In this document: positions 35,601 through 43,526 of the stretch, one piece after another
How positions within the stretch are numbered: position 1 is the first letter of the stretch
Layout of the letters: each line of letters starts with the position of its first letter
Assembly (NCBI GenBank): GCA_964543905.1
Contig: CAZIZO010000005.1
Location: forward strand, 124,001-188,000
From: GCA-016699835 sp964543905
GTDB lineage: Bacteria; Planctomycetota; Phycisphaerae; Phycisphaerales; UBA1924
DNA: 64,000 bases
Direction: 5' to 3'
Program-made: the position numbers and the translations under genes
Notes under the pieces: model-generated
Seen by the model: only the letters and a program-made list of their open reading frames with translations
The model's database searches: none
Told to the model about the DNA's origin: nothing

Positions 35601-35855
35601 CCGCAAAGGCATCCCCCCCTTCCCCTCGCGGGGCGCCTCCTTCAAAATCGCCCGCAGGGCTTCCAGGTCCGCCTGGAACGGCATGTACGTCGATGGACGA
35701 ATCCAAGGCGTCTCGGCCAGCACCGCCGCCGGCACCTCCCTGATCCGTTCCCACGCGCCCTTCGCCGCATCGTCATTCGCCGACGCCGACGCAACCACGC
35801 CCAGGGTGCCCATGACCAGAGACCCCAACAGCACGCCAATCTTCTTTGTTGACAT
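32673..35855 (-). CDS. Secreted reprolysin-like metalloprotease with PKD-like, P-domain and GC-type dockerin
   Basis: A 1060-residue exported protease. The start at 35855 follows a purine-rich aaaggaaagg and gives a signal peptide (MSTKKIGVLLGSLVMGTLGV, then ASA). After a propeptide, the catalytic domain has HEMGHGFGMWH at residues 365-375 (HEXXHXXXXXH) and a Met-turn at LMSYAGIC. Next come a PKD/Ig-like region (PPSADAGPNYTIP), a second Ig-like part, and a proprotein-convertase P-type domain (residues ~840-970; VNQLRLSLINPAGTEIVLWD, NGTWNLKVVD). The C-terminus has two DGGVTIDDLLY repeats ending YGDGC. It has the same general plan as the 4159 gene but a different middle region. Confidence 0.85.
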   Translation of the reverse strand: MSTKKIGVLLGSLVMGTLGVVASASANDDAAKGAWERIREVPAAVLAETPWIRPSTYMPFQADLEALRAILKEAPREGKGGMPLRMSVPMSDGTLALFDVVNSRMMEEGLEAKYPLIRTYVGQGVDDPYSTVHITIDHRSFHAQVVSPGGISLVDPVTMENGTYYAAYNPEEQETKVHSWVCHTEHSVMNTGYVGRGLTPGQTGDRRRDLRLGFAATGEYTVAVSPPGNPNVAAGLAAIVDLTNRCNQFYERDLSTRMVLIANNDVLIFTNAATDPFSNPGSLGTMNQELAGRLSTAIGEANYEAGHVVTNGAEQGLAGDIGTVCRNDRNAIRVSGTFPGAIKGTGASSASALGADGFMVKLVGHEMGHGFGMWHAMNSCFGNQAGLVNAALEPGSGSTLMSYAGICSAENNLQARMDSMYGYAGYRDAVAYYATQANCGTLVDLGNTPPSADAGPNYTIPTKTPFSLTGRGMDADGDALTYSWENVNYGAPVTWPVTLGATTNDNGTAAAPTASVDGGFPMVRVRLPVTSPTRVVNPALRSGSYPAAVGVPANPTAGEALPQRARNMRWRLVVRDNHAGSGGVATDEMVLNVVDTGAAFAVTSPSAGAVTEGLTAIAWNVAGTNAAPINCAQVRVLVSEDGGVTWPHVVAENLPNTGTASVLMPNVNTTNARLRIEGQGNVFFADNPGVFTINFVPPGVVFVADGNNTFADTSGNGNSNGAIDPGESDIAITVPIRNGGATTATGVVGTLESLTAGVTVTSATANYPDISYAQTRTGMAPFRIAVSSGFVCGNEVRFRITMASAQSTVPFEFSFLTGQLGSPTTSPYAGTRRPIPDNNTTGIQMPITVSGVPGNVDDIDFRINGTNCSNTPGSPTVGLVHSLVNQLRLSLINPAGTEIVLWDRQGGPGVNICNMVLDDAATTSVTTLRSSDAPYSNTYRPQNPLSGFRGGPANGTWNLKVVDTVAGTGGSVLSYSLVIRGDQRLCGAPEPTCVADMDDGSGTGTPDGGVTIDDLLYYLVIFGDGASRADVDDGSGTGRPDGGVTIDDLLYFLTRYGDGC

Positions 35856-36193
35856 CGATGCCTTTCCTTTTCTCTTCACCCGCCCCGCGAGACGCTCGCC
35901 ACGGTCCTCCATACTCCAACGCATTTCCTCCCGTTTGTCAACCCACTTCGCCATTTTCTCTCGACCTCGCGCCACCCCTCACTCCCGCCTCCGCCTTAGG
36001 CCACACCCCCCACAAGTATCGGACCTCTCCGCCTCGCCCTTGATGCGTCCACGCATCCGCCTGCCCTTTTCAAGCCCTCTTCCCGTCGCGAAAATGCACC
36101 AGTCCTCACCTTCTACACACCCGCGATCCACCAAGGACACCCCAAGGTCGCCACCCATGCGTCTGGCACGTGATTCGTTCTCCCTCCCTCTAG
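35856..36193. other. 338-bp divergent intergenic region
   Basis: This separates the metalloprotease and lipoprotein genes. It is C/T-rich on the plus strand, with no convincing gene. A TTGACA-based promoter candidate for the minus-strand gene is listed separately. Confidence 0.5.
35913..35941 (-). promoter_or_regulatory. Candidate promoter for the metalloprotease gene
   Basis: On the minus strand TTGACA (35941-35936) is followed at 17 nt by TGGAGT (35918-35913), a poor -10. It lies ~58 bp upstream of the start codon. The -35 box is perfect, but the -10 keeps only three of six consensus bases. Confidence 0.3.
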
Positions 36194-36592
36194 ATGAGAC
36201 TTCGCGCGTGCTCCATCCTTGCACCAGTCGCCCCCTGTGCACTCGCACTCGCGCTCGTTGGCTGCACCTCCTCCTGGCGTCCCCCCCAAGCCCGCCCAAC
36301 CGCCCTGCCGAGCCAAGGCCATTCCTCCGAACTCGTGCTCTCGGCCCCCGCCGCGCTCGACCAAGACCCGTGGGGCGATCCCGACTTCGACCGACGCGAC
36401 GCCGCACTCGCGGTCCCCCAAGGCTCCTCGCGCTTGCAAGCCCTGGCCTATCCGGGCGAACCCGCGCCCGACCTCCTCGAACAGCGATGGATCCACCTCC
36501 GTCGCACGTCTGATCAGTTCATCTACTTTGACCGCTACCCGCGATACCAATGGGACCACTGGCCCCGCCACCCTCACAACTGGGGTTGGTGA
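36194..36592 (+). CDS. Small lipoprotein of unknown function
   Basis: A 132-residue protein with a signal peptide ending in the lipobox LVGC (residues 21-24), so it is probably lipid-anchored at Cys24. The mature part is Pro- and Arg-rich, then ends in an aromatic tail with repeated Tyr, Trp and His (FDRYPRYQWDHWPRHPHNWG). I recognise no family. No clear ribosome site precedes the ATG. It converges on the 36651 dockerin gene. Confidence 0.55.
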   Translation: MRLRACSILAPVAPCALALALVGCTSSWRPPQARPTALPSQGHSSELVLSAPAALDQDPWGDPDFDRRDAALAVPQGSSRLQALAYPGEPAPDLLEQRWIHLRRTSDQFIYFDRYPRYQWDHWPRHPHNWGW

Positions 36593-36650
36593 CGCCGAAC
36601 ATCTTCGCACGCTCGTAGGCTCGGCCGGATCTCACCCGCCAGCCACCCGC

Positions 36651-37481
36651 TCAGCACCCGACTTCGTATCGCTCCATGAAATAGAGCAGATCGTCGATCG
36701 TGACCGCGCCGTCCGGATGCCCACCACCGCGCCCACTCCCATCGTCCAGGTCGGCCTGTACATCGCCTCGCCCGTAGACCTCCAGGTAATACACCAGATC
36801 CTCGATCGTCACCCCGCCATCGCGCGTCCCCGTGAACGTCCCGTCGTCAAAGTCGGCCTCGCAGGGCACCGCCGGCACATCCAGATGAACCTCATACTCG
36901 CGCCCGCACTCGCCCACCGCTGAAATCTGCTGCGCCAAGAACTCAAAGCGATACCGCCCAACTGGGATCGTTCCCACTTGGTTCGCACCGATGTTGCTCC
37001 CTCGCTGCTCAAGGAGCACCGCCCCCGTATCCACCGAGGTCAACCGCACGTGCACGTCGTTCACGCCGACCGCCGCCACGTCAAACCCCGCCGCAAAGAG
37101 CCGGTAGGTTGATTCCTCCGTGTTCTCGAACGTCACATCAACCACCGTCGAACCCAACGCCGTGACCTGCGTGGATTCGCCAATCACGCCCTCTCCCAGC
37201 ATCCTCGCCCGGGCCGAGATCGCCGTCCGGTCAAAGTGGCACGAAATATCGGTCGTCCCCGCATTCCGCCCGGGCCGCCCCTCCACCACCACCGGGATGC
37301 TCCGACTCACCGCCGCATCAAACGGCCCAAAGTCCGGCGAGGTCCGCGCCGTCGTCTGACCATCTCCCGAGGTCGTCACCGCGATCGTCCGCACTTGCGA
37401 GATGAATGTCAGGTCCGCTCGGCACGCGCCCGCGAACGCCAATCCCGCCACACACGCCACCTTCAGATGCTCACCTTGCAT
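36651..37481 (-). CDS. Secreted protein with GC-type dockerin tail
   Basis: A 276-residue exported protein. The signal peptide is MQGEHLKVACVAGLAFAGAC ending near Ala22. The ~185-residue body is a single beta-rich domain of unknown function (contains ARARMLGEGVIGES and VGVNDVHVRLTSVD). Two dockerin-like repeats follow: the first EADFDDGTFTGTRDGG with TIEDLVYYL, the second with an unusual Gly-Gly-His insertion (DDGSGRGGGHPDGA), ending YEVGC. It diverges from hutG across 201 bp. Confidence 0.72.
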   Translation of the reverse strand: MQGEHLKVACVAGLAFAGACRADLTFISQVRTIAVTTSGDGQTTARTSPDFGPFDAAVSRSIPVVVEGRPGRNAGTTDISCHFDRTAISARARMLGEGVIGESTQVTALGSTVVDVTFENTEESTYRLFAAGFDVAAVGVNDVHVRLTSVDTGAVLLEQRGSNIGANQVGTIPVGRYRFEFLAQQISAVGECGREYEVHLDVPAVPCEADFDDGTFTGTRDGGVTIEDLVYYLEVYGRGDVQADLDDGSGRGGGHPDGAVTIDDLLYFMERYEVGC

Positions 37482-37682
37482 GCTGTCGTTCCTTCACAGT
37501 TCGCGCCATCACCACCGCGCCGTCGACCGGCGCACCGCCCCCATGCGCATGCGGAAATTCTGCACCCACATTGTCACGCCGCCAGAATCTACACACCGAA
37601 TCCTGCAAATCGACATGAATTCTCCTTCAAACCGTCCGACAACCTCCCCGCTCCGATCCACGGTGCCGCGATACTCTCCGCC

Positions 37683-38609
37683 GTGCCCATCCCCTACACC
37701 CAACCACCCGTCTACCCCCCGGGTATTTCCCCCACCCGCTTCGCCTCCACCCTCCGCACCGACTCCGCAAAGGATTGCCAGATCGGGCTCCTCGGCCTCG
37801 CCGACGATCTCGGCGTCAAACTCAACTACGGACGACCCGGCGCGAACGACGGCCCCCGCGCCTTCCGTGAAGCCTTAGCCAAATACGGCGTCGCCGATCC
37901 GCACGGCTTCGACTGGCCCAGAGTCTTCGACGCCGGCGACATCCTCCCCGCCGAAGGCGAGACCGAGGCCGCGCTCCACGAAACCCACCGCCGCATCACC
38001 GCCGCCACCAAGGCCGTGCTTGATTTGGGCTTGTTCCCCATCGCCATCGGCGGCGGGCACGACCTCACCTTCCCCTTCGTCCGGGGCGTCATCGAATGGC
38101 ACCGCGACAACAAAAACGAAACAATCGAGCACGGCATCTACTTCGACGCCCACCTCGACGTCCGCGAAACCGTCGGCAGCGGCATGCCGTTCCGGAGGCT
38201 CATCGAAGCGTGCGGAGTCAAAACCCTCACCATCGGAGGGTGGAATCCATTCGCGAACTCGCGCTCACACATGGACTGGTTCATCCAACACGGCGGCCGA
38301 CATTGGGAGGGACCGTTCACCCAATGGGCCCACGAAAAGTTTGACTTCGAAAAGCAACTCCACTTCGTCAGCCTGGATCTTGACGTTCTCGACGCCAGCG
38401 TGGCTCCCGGGGTCAGCGCCCTGAACCCCGCGGGTTGGTGTCCAGGCCAACTCTCTTTTTTGAAACAACTCGGCCACGACGCGACATGCCGGTGCTTCGA
38501 CATCATGGAACTCAACCCCAGATTCGACATCGACAGCCGCACCGCCCGCGTCGCCGCCCATCTCTTCCTCACGTTCCTCCACGGCTTCGCCGAGCGAACC
38601 AAGCCGTAA
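37683..38609 (+). CDS. hutG: Formimidoylglutamase-type ureohydrolase of histidine degradation
   Basis: A 308-residue arginase-family enzyme. Metal-binding segments are IAIGGGHDLTFP, IYFDAHLDVRE and SLDLDVLDASVAPG. The family alone does not fix the substrate, but the next gene is hutI, so N-formimidoyl-L-glutamate hydrolysis, the step after imidazolonepropionase, is the best assignment. The GTG start at 37683 is used because no in-frame ATG lies close by; the first strong homology begins at CQIGLLGLADDLG. It is only distantly similar to the agmatinase-type protein at 21519. Confidence 0.8.
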   Translation: MPIPYTQPPVYPPGISPTRFASTLRTDSAKDCQIGLLGLADDLGVKLNYGRPGANDGPRAFREALAKYGVADPHGFDWPRVFDAGDILPAEGETEAALHETHRRITAATKAVLDLGLFPIAIGGGHDLTFPFVRGVIEWHRDNKNETIEHGIYFDAHLDVRETVGSGMPFRRLIEACGVKTLTIGGWNPFANSRSHMDWFIQHGGRHWEGPFTQWAHEKFDFEKQLHFVSLDLDVLDASVAPGVSALNPAGWCPGQLSFLKQLGHDATCRCFDIMELNPRFDIDSRTARVAAHLFLTFLHGFAERTKP

Positions 38610-38697
38610 TGCCTTTTTCTTCGCCTCGATGTCTCATGCCTTATGCCTCATCGCCTTCTTGTCATTCGCCATTTCTTCACTCCGTCACTTCTTCCCC

Positions 38698-39942
38698 ATG
38701 CCCCTGCTCATCACCAACGCCCGCGCCCTCACCCTCTCCCAAGGCCCTTGCCCACGTCGCGTCTCTTCTCTCGCCGACCTCGCCATCCTCCCCGCCGCCG
38801 ACATCCTCATCGAAAACGACCGCATCACCCGCGTCGAACCATCCTCCCCTTCCTCGCTTCCTCGCGCCCTGGCTCCCTCGCTTCAAACCCTCGACGCCGC
38901 CGGCCGCGTCCTCCTCCCCGCCTTCGTCGACTGCCACACCCACGCCTGCTACGTCGGCGAGCGCCTCGACGAATGGCAGATGAAACTCGCCGGCAAGTCC
39001 TACCTCGACATCTTGAACGCCGGCGGTGGGATCATGTCCACCGTCCGGGCCGTGCGTGCCGCCACACCGCAACAACTCACCGACTCGCTCCTCCGCCGCA
39101 TCGCGATCTTCCTCGCCCACGGCACCACCACGATCGAAGTCAAATCCGGCTACGGCCTCTCCACCGAAGACGAACTCAAGATGCTCCGCGCCATCGCCGC
39201 CGCGAGCAAGCACACACCCGCGACGATCATCCCTACCGCCCTCCTCGGCCACGCCCTCGACCCCGCGCTCGCGCCCGACGACTTCGTCCACCGCACGATC
39301 CACGAGACTCTCCCCGCCATCCACGCCGAGTTCCCAAACATCGCCATCGACGCCTACTGCGAAACTGGTGCCTGGTCCCTCAAGCAATCCCTCAAACTCT
39401 TCGACCGCGCCCGCGACCTCGGCCACCCCATCCGCGTCCACGCCGACCAGTTCAACAGCCTCGGCATGATTCCCGAGGGCGTTCGCCTCGGCGCGCTCAG
39501 CATCGACCATCTCGAAGCGACCACCGACGCCGACCTCCAACGCCTCGCCGCCGCCAACACCTTCGCCGTCGCCCTCCCCGTCGCCGGTCTCCACCTCAGC
39601 ACCCGCACGGGCGGTCAATACACCAACCTCCGTCGTCTGGCCGACCTCGGCGGCGCGATAGCCATCGCCACCAACCACAACCCCGGTAGCGCGCCCACCT
39701 ACTCCATGCCCCTCACCATCGCCGCCGCGGTTCGCTTCTGCGGCCTCACGCCCAACGAAGCCCTCGCCGCCGCCACCGTCAACCCGGCCACACTTCTGGG
39801 TCTCCACGATCGCGGCACGATCGCCCCAGGGCAACGCGCCGACCTCGTCCTCCTCCGCCACACCGACGAACGCGAACTCGCCTACGAACTCGGCGGCAAC
39901 CCCATCGACGCCGTCGTCTGCGCCGGGCACTTGCTGCCTTGA
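38698..39942 (+). CDS. hutI: Imidazolonepropionase
   Basis: A 414-residue amidohydrolase that opens imidazolone-5-propionate to N-formimidoylglutamate in histidine degradation. Conserved motifs are LPAFVDCHTHACYVGER (metal site), TTTIEVKSGYGLSTEDELKM, IDAYCETGAWS, IRVHADQFNSLG, and ATNHNPGSAP. Residues ~45-80 hold a Pro/Ser-rich insertion not usual in the family. The 88-bp gap from hutG is a C/T-rich stretch. Its TGA stop is the first part of a 20-bp repeat that recurs at the end of the 40195 gene. No other hut genes (hutH, hutU) are in the window. Confidence 0.9.
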   Translation: MPLLITNARALTLSQGPCPRRVSSLADLAILPAADILIENDRITRVEPSSPSSLPRALAPSLQTLDAAGRVLLPAFVDCHTHACYVGERLDEWQMKLAGKSYLDILNAGGGIMSTVRAVRAATPQQLTDSLLRRIAIFLAHGTTTIEVKSGYGLSTEDELKMLRAIAAASKHTPATIIPTALLGHALDPALAPDDFVHRTIHETLPAIHAEFPNIAIDAYCETGAWSLKQSLKLFDRARDLGHPIRVHADQFNSLGMIPEGVRLGALSIDHLEATTDADLQRLAAANTFAVALPVAGLHLSTRTGGQYTNLRRLADLGGAIAIATNHNPGSAPTYSMPLTIAAAVRFCGLTPNEALAAATVNPATLLGLHDRGTIAPGQRADLVLLRHTDERELAYELGGNPIDAVVCAGHLLP

Positions 39943-39974
39943 AGCCCCTCCCTGAGGAAAGGGTTGGGGTTGGC
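39939..39974 (+). repeat. Stop-codon-associated palindromic repeat, copy 1
   Basis: The 20-mer ttgaagcccctccctgagga (39939-39958) is identical to positions 42528-42547. It contains the hutI stop TGA and is followed by a G-rich arm (aagggttggggttgg) that can pair with cccctccct, forming a REP-like hairpin. Confidence 0.75.
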
Positions 39975-40194
39975 TCCGCTTGCCTGTCATCCCTCCCTGT
40001 CAAGGCAATCTCGCTGAGATTCTTGGCACCCGCGGCCTTTGTTTGGCCCCCTGACTGCTGGGCATCTGGGCATGTGCCCCTGCCCGTTACAAACTCGTGA
40101 CCAACCAACCCCCAACTCGTACGTCATTATTCCCAACGGAAGACGTCTCCACATCACGCACGGGGTCCACTTTCACATCTCGCGAGGATCACAC

Positions 40195-42531
40195 ATGAAA
40201 CGCACGCTCGCCGCCGCATTGCTTGCCTCATCACTCTTCGCACCGCCATCGCTCGCCCAGCCGATCGTCGAGCAGAATGGTCCGATCATCATCGTGCCGC
40301 AGGTCCGCCGACTGCCCCGCATCGACGCCCCGGCCAAACTCACCGCCGTCGAGGCCTCCATCACCATCAACGATCAGGTCGCCACCACCACCCTTGACCT
40401 CTCCCTCACGAACACCGGCACCACGCTCCAGCAAGCCCAGATCCTCCTCCCCGTCCCCGAGGGTGTCGCCGTCCGCTCACTCCAGTACGACGGCGTCGGC
40501 CCCGAGCCGAACGCCGTCGTCCTCCCCCGCGACGAGGCCCGCAGGATTTACGACTCCATCGTCCAGAAGATGCGCGATCCTGCCCTCGTCGAGTTCGCCG
40601 GATACAACCTCATCCGCACCAGCGCCTTCCCCATCCCGCCCGGCAAAACGCAGCATCTCAAACTCACGTATGAGGGCGTGCTGCTCGCCGACGGGCAGCG
40701 CATCGACTATTGGCTCCCACGCAGCGAGGCCCTCGCCAACCCCGAAGTCTCCTGGACCATCAACGCGACGCTGAACAGCAAGCGCACGATCACCACCGTC
40801 TACTCCCCCAGCCACGAGATCACGACGACGCGCGACGGTCCCGGAAAACTCTCCCTCCGTGCCGTCAACATGTCGCCATCCGATCGCGGCGCGTTCCGAT
40901 TTTCCTTCCTCATCGAGCCCGAGAAGTCCGACGCCCTCAGTTCCACCTTCCTCGCCTACCCCGATCCCTCCGTCGGCGAAAACGGCGGCTACTTCCTCAT
41001 GCTCGCCGCTCTTCCCCCCGCCAAAGACAACGCACCCACCATGAAGCGCGAGGTCGTCCTCGTCCTCGACCGCTCCGGCTCCATGCGCGGCGAAAAAATC
41101 GAACAAGCCAAGGCCGCCGCCATCCAGGTGATCGACGGCCTCGAGCCCGGCGAGGCCTTCAACATCATCGACTACTCCGATTCCGTCAACTCCTTTGCCG
41201 CCGCGCCGGTGCTCATTGACAAGGACAAGGCCCAGGAAGCACGCGCCTACATCCGCAACATCCAGGCCAACGGCGGCACGAACATCCACGACGCCCTCAT
41301 CGAAGCGCTGCGCCCCGAGCCCACCAAGTACGACGGCAAGCCCATGCTCCCCCTCGTCCTCTTCCTCACCGACGGCCTGCCCACCGTCGGCGAAAAGAAC
41401 GAGTACCGCCTGCGTGAGGCCGTCAAAGAGGCCAACACCCACCATCGCCGCATCTTCTCCTTCGGCGTGGGCTTCGACGTCAACTCGCCCCTGCTCAGCA
41501 ACATCGCCAAGAACAGCCGTGCCGCCAGCACCTTCGTCCTCCCCAATGAAGACGTCGAGCAGAAGGTGAGCCAGGTCTTCCGCCGACTCGCAGGTCCCAC
41601 GCTCGCCTCACCGAAACTCACCACCATCGCCGCCAACGGCGAGACGACGACCCGCGGTGTGCGCGAACTCATGCCGAGCGATCTCGCCGACGTCTTCGAA
41701 GGCGACCAACTCATCGTCGTGGGGCAATACACGAGCAACAAGCCCACGCGCCTCCGCCTCGAAGGCTTGTCTGGCGGCAAGGTCCGCACCTACGACCTCT
41801 CCTTCAACCCCAAGGACGCGACCACTCGCAACGCCTTCGTCCCACGCCTCTGGGCTCGTAGCAAAATCGCGTTGCTCATCGACGAAGTCCGCCAGAGCGG
41901 GGCCGACGGAGCCGACAAACTCAGCGATACACGCATGAAGGAACTGACCGACGAGATCATCCGCCTCAGCAAGCGGCATGGCATCCTCACCGAGTACACC
42001 TCCTTCCTCGCGATGGAGGCGGGCGAGGCCGCCACGCAACTCGGCCGCGAACTGCGCGATGTGGGCGGAGTCACGATCTCCGGGCTCGCCGCCCCCGCCA
42101 GCAGCGCCGCGCGAAAGGAAGCCGAGAAGCAGATCGCCGACGCCTACCTCCGCCAGCGCGTTCAAGAAGCCCGCGCCGGCTCCGGCGGCGTCAACCAGGA
42201 CCGCAACATCCAAACCATGACCGTCCAGGCCGCCGCTCCCGCGCAGAGCACCAACGTCTGGTTCAATGCCAAGAACGAGCGCGTCGAAGTCCACACCGTC
42301 CAGCAAGTCGCCAACCTCAACTTCTTCCGCCGCAGCAACCGCTGGGTTGACTCCAACATCCTCGACAAGGAAGGCGAGAAGCCCGACCGCGAGATCATCT
42401 TCGGCAGCGACGACTACAACCGTCTCGTCGCCGAACTCACCAAGACCAACCAGCAGGCCATCCTCGCGCTGGACGGAGAGGTCTACTTCCTCTACAACAA
42501 CCAGCGCGTGCTCGTCAAGATGCCGTCTTGA
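40195..42531 (+). CDS. VIT and von Willebrand factor A domain protein, exported
   Basis: A 778-residue secreted or periplasmic protein with the architecture of inter-alpha-trypsin-inhibitor heavy-chain-like proteins. Signal peptide residues 1-22 end SLAQ. The VIT domain covers ~40-165 (TAVEASITINDQVATTTLDL, LPVPEGVAVRSL, YDSIVQK). The VWA domain begins at VVLVLDRSGSM, with the metal-binding Asp292-x-Ser-x-Ser, and includes LFLTDGLPTVG. The C-terminal ~250 residues contain an Ala/Arg/Gln-rich helix and a compact end domain (EVYFLYNNQRVLV). Probably adhesive or regulatory. The start follows aggat 9 nt upstream. Two-component genes follow 242 bp later. Confidence 0.85.
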   Translation: MKRTLAAALLASSLFAPPSLAQPIVEQNGPIIIVPQVRRLPRIDAPAKLTAVEASITINDQVATTTLDLSLTNTGTTLQQAQILLPVPEGVAVRSLQYDGVGPEPNAVVLPRDEARRIYDSIVQKMRDPALVEFAGYNLIRTSAFPIPPGKTQHLKLTYEGVLLADGQRIDYWLPRSEALANPEVSWTINATLNSKRTITTVYSPSHEITTTRDGPGKLSLRAVNMSPSDRGAFRFSFLIEPEKSDALSSTFLAYPDPSVGENGGYFLMLAALPPAKDNAPTMKREVVLVLDRSGSMRGEKIEQAKAAAIQVIDGLEPGEAFNIIDYSDSVNSFAAAPVLIDKDKAQEARAYIRNIQANGGTNIHDALIEALRPEPTKYDGKPMLPLVLFLTDGLPTVGEKNEYRLREAVKEANTHHRRIFSFGVGFDVNSPLLSNIAKNSRAASTFVLPNEDVEQKVSQVFRRLAGPTLASPKLTTIAANGETTTRGVRELMPSDLADVFEGDQLIVVGQYTSNKPTRLRLEGLSGGKVRTYDLSFNPKDATTRNAFVPRLWARSKIALLIDEVRQSGADGADKLSDTRMKELTDEIIRLSKRHGILTEYTSFLAMEAGEAATQLGRELRDVGGVTISGLAAPASSAARKEAEKQIADAYLRQRVQEARAGSGGVNQDRNIQTMTVQAAAPAQSTNVWFNAKNERVEVHTVQQVANLNFFRRSNRWVDSNILDKEGEKPDREIIFGSDDYNRLVAELTKTNQQAILALDGEVYFLYNNQRVLVKMPS

Positions 42532-42563
42532 AGCCCCTCCCTGAGGATGGGGTGGGGCGGGTT
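42528..42563 (+). repeat. Stop-codon-associated palindromic repeat, copy 2
   Basis: The same 20-mer as at 39939 (42528-42547), again enclosing the TGA stop of the upstream gene and followed by a G-rich arm (tggggtggggcggg) capable of pairing with cccctccc. Confidence 0.75.
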
Positions 42564-42732
42564 GAGTTGCGTCTCGGCCCACCCACCTCGGGCGATCGCA
42601 CCGCCGATCACCCGATGGACCACGTGCCGCCACGCGGCACCCATCGCCAACCCAGAGCGCAAGCCCTGGGTTGAGCCTTCCAAGATCCACGCCGAACCAA
42701 CACCACCGCGCCAACCCGTCGTTCACTACCCT

Positions 42733-42753
42733 GCACTGAGCACTGAGCACTGA
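42733..42753 (+). repeat. Three tandem copies of gcactga
   Basis: A perfect 7-bp unit gcactga is repeated three times head to tail, ending 20 bp before the response-regulator start codon. The position suits an operator or leader element, but the repeat may be incidental. Confidence 0.6.
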
Positions 42754-42773
42754 CCTCCGTTCCCATCTCCCTT

Positions 42774-43526
42774 ATGCCCACCATCCTCATCGTCGAAGAC
42801 GACGCCCCCATCCGCCGCGGCCTCTGCGACGCCCTCAAGTTCCACGGGCACCAGGTCCGCGACGCCGCCGACGGCCGCGCCGGCCTCGACGCCGCACTCG
42901 CCACCGACATCGACCTCGTCATCCTCGACATCCTCATGCCCCGCGTCGACGGCCTCACGATCCTCCGCGAACTCCGCCAGATCAAGCCCGCCCTTCCCAT
43001 CATCATGCTCACCGCCAAGGGTGAAGAACTCGACCGCGTCCGCGGTCTGCGCGACGGCGCCGATGATTACGTCGTCAAACCCTTCTCCCTCCCCGAACTC
43101 ATCGCCCGCGTTGAGGCCGTTCTCCGACGCTCCGCCGAGCGATCCGGACCCATCAAGAAAGTCACCATCGCCGGGCGGACGATCGACTTCCTCCGCCGCG
43201 AGATCACTCTTCCCGACGGCACGCGCGTCGTCCTCTCCGAACAGGAATCCAAACTCCTCGCCTACCTCGCCGCCAACCGCGGCCGCGCCATCGCCCGCGA
43301 TGAACTCCTCGCCCGTGTCTGGGGCCTTGATCCTCGCGGCGTCCACACGCGCACGGTCGATATGGCCGTCGCACGCCTCCGCGAAGCCCTCCACGACAAC
43401 TCCGCCGACCCAAGCGTCATCGTCACCGTCCGCGTCAAAGGGTACATGCTCGCCGGAGAACTCCTCCAGTCCGAAGGCGTGCGCGAATCGATCCCCGACG
43501 CACGATCTGGCGAGGGCACGCCATGA
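42774..43526 (+). CDS. OmpR/PhoB-type response regulator
   Basis: A 250-residue DNA-binding response regulator. The receiver domain shows the acidic pair (VEDDAP, residues 8-10), phospho-acceptor Asp52 in VILDILMPRVDG, Thr/Ala at TAKGEE and Lys in DDYVVKPF. The C-terminal winged helix (residues ~135-235) has LSEQESKLLAYLAANRGR and HTRTVDMAVARLREAL with VRVKGYML. It overlaps the sensor kinase start by ATGA, so the two are a translationally coupled pair. Target genes are not evident. Confidence 0.92.
   Translation: MPTILIVEDDAPIRRGLCDALKFHGHQVRDAADGRAGLDAALATDIDLVILDILMPRVDGLTILRELRQIKPALPIIMLTAKGEELDRVRGLRDGADDYVVKPFSLPELIARVEAVLRRSAERSGPIKKVTIAGRTIDFLRREITLPDGTRVVLSEQESKLLAYLAANRGRAIARDELLARVWGLDPRGVHTRTVDMAVARLREALHDNSADPSVIVTVRVKGYMLAGELLQSEGVRESIPDARSGEGTP

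Noticed and set aside
33438..35852. Plus-strand open frame of 804 codons opposite the second reprolysin-like protease
   Set aside because: Composition is Arg/His/Val-rich without motifs; the minus strand holds the real gene with signal peptide, zinc site and dockerin.
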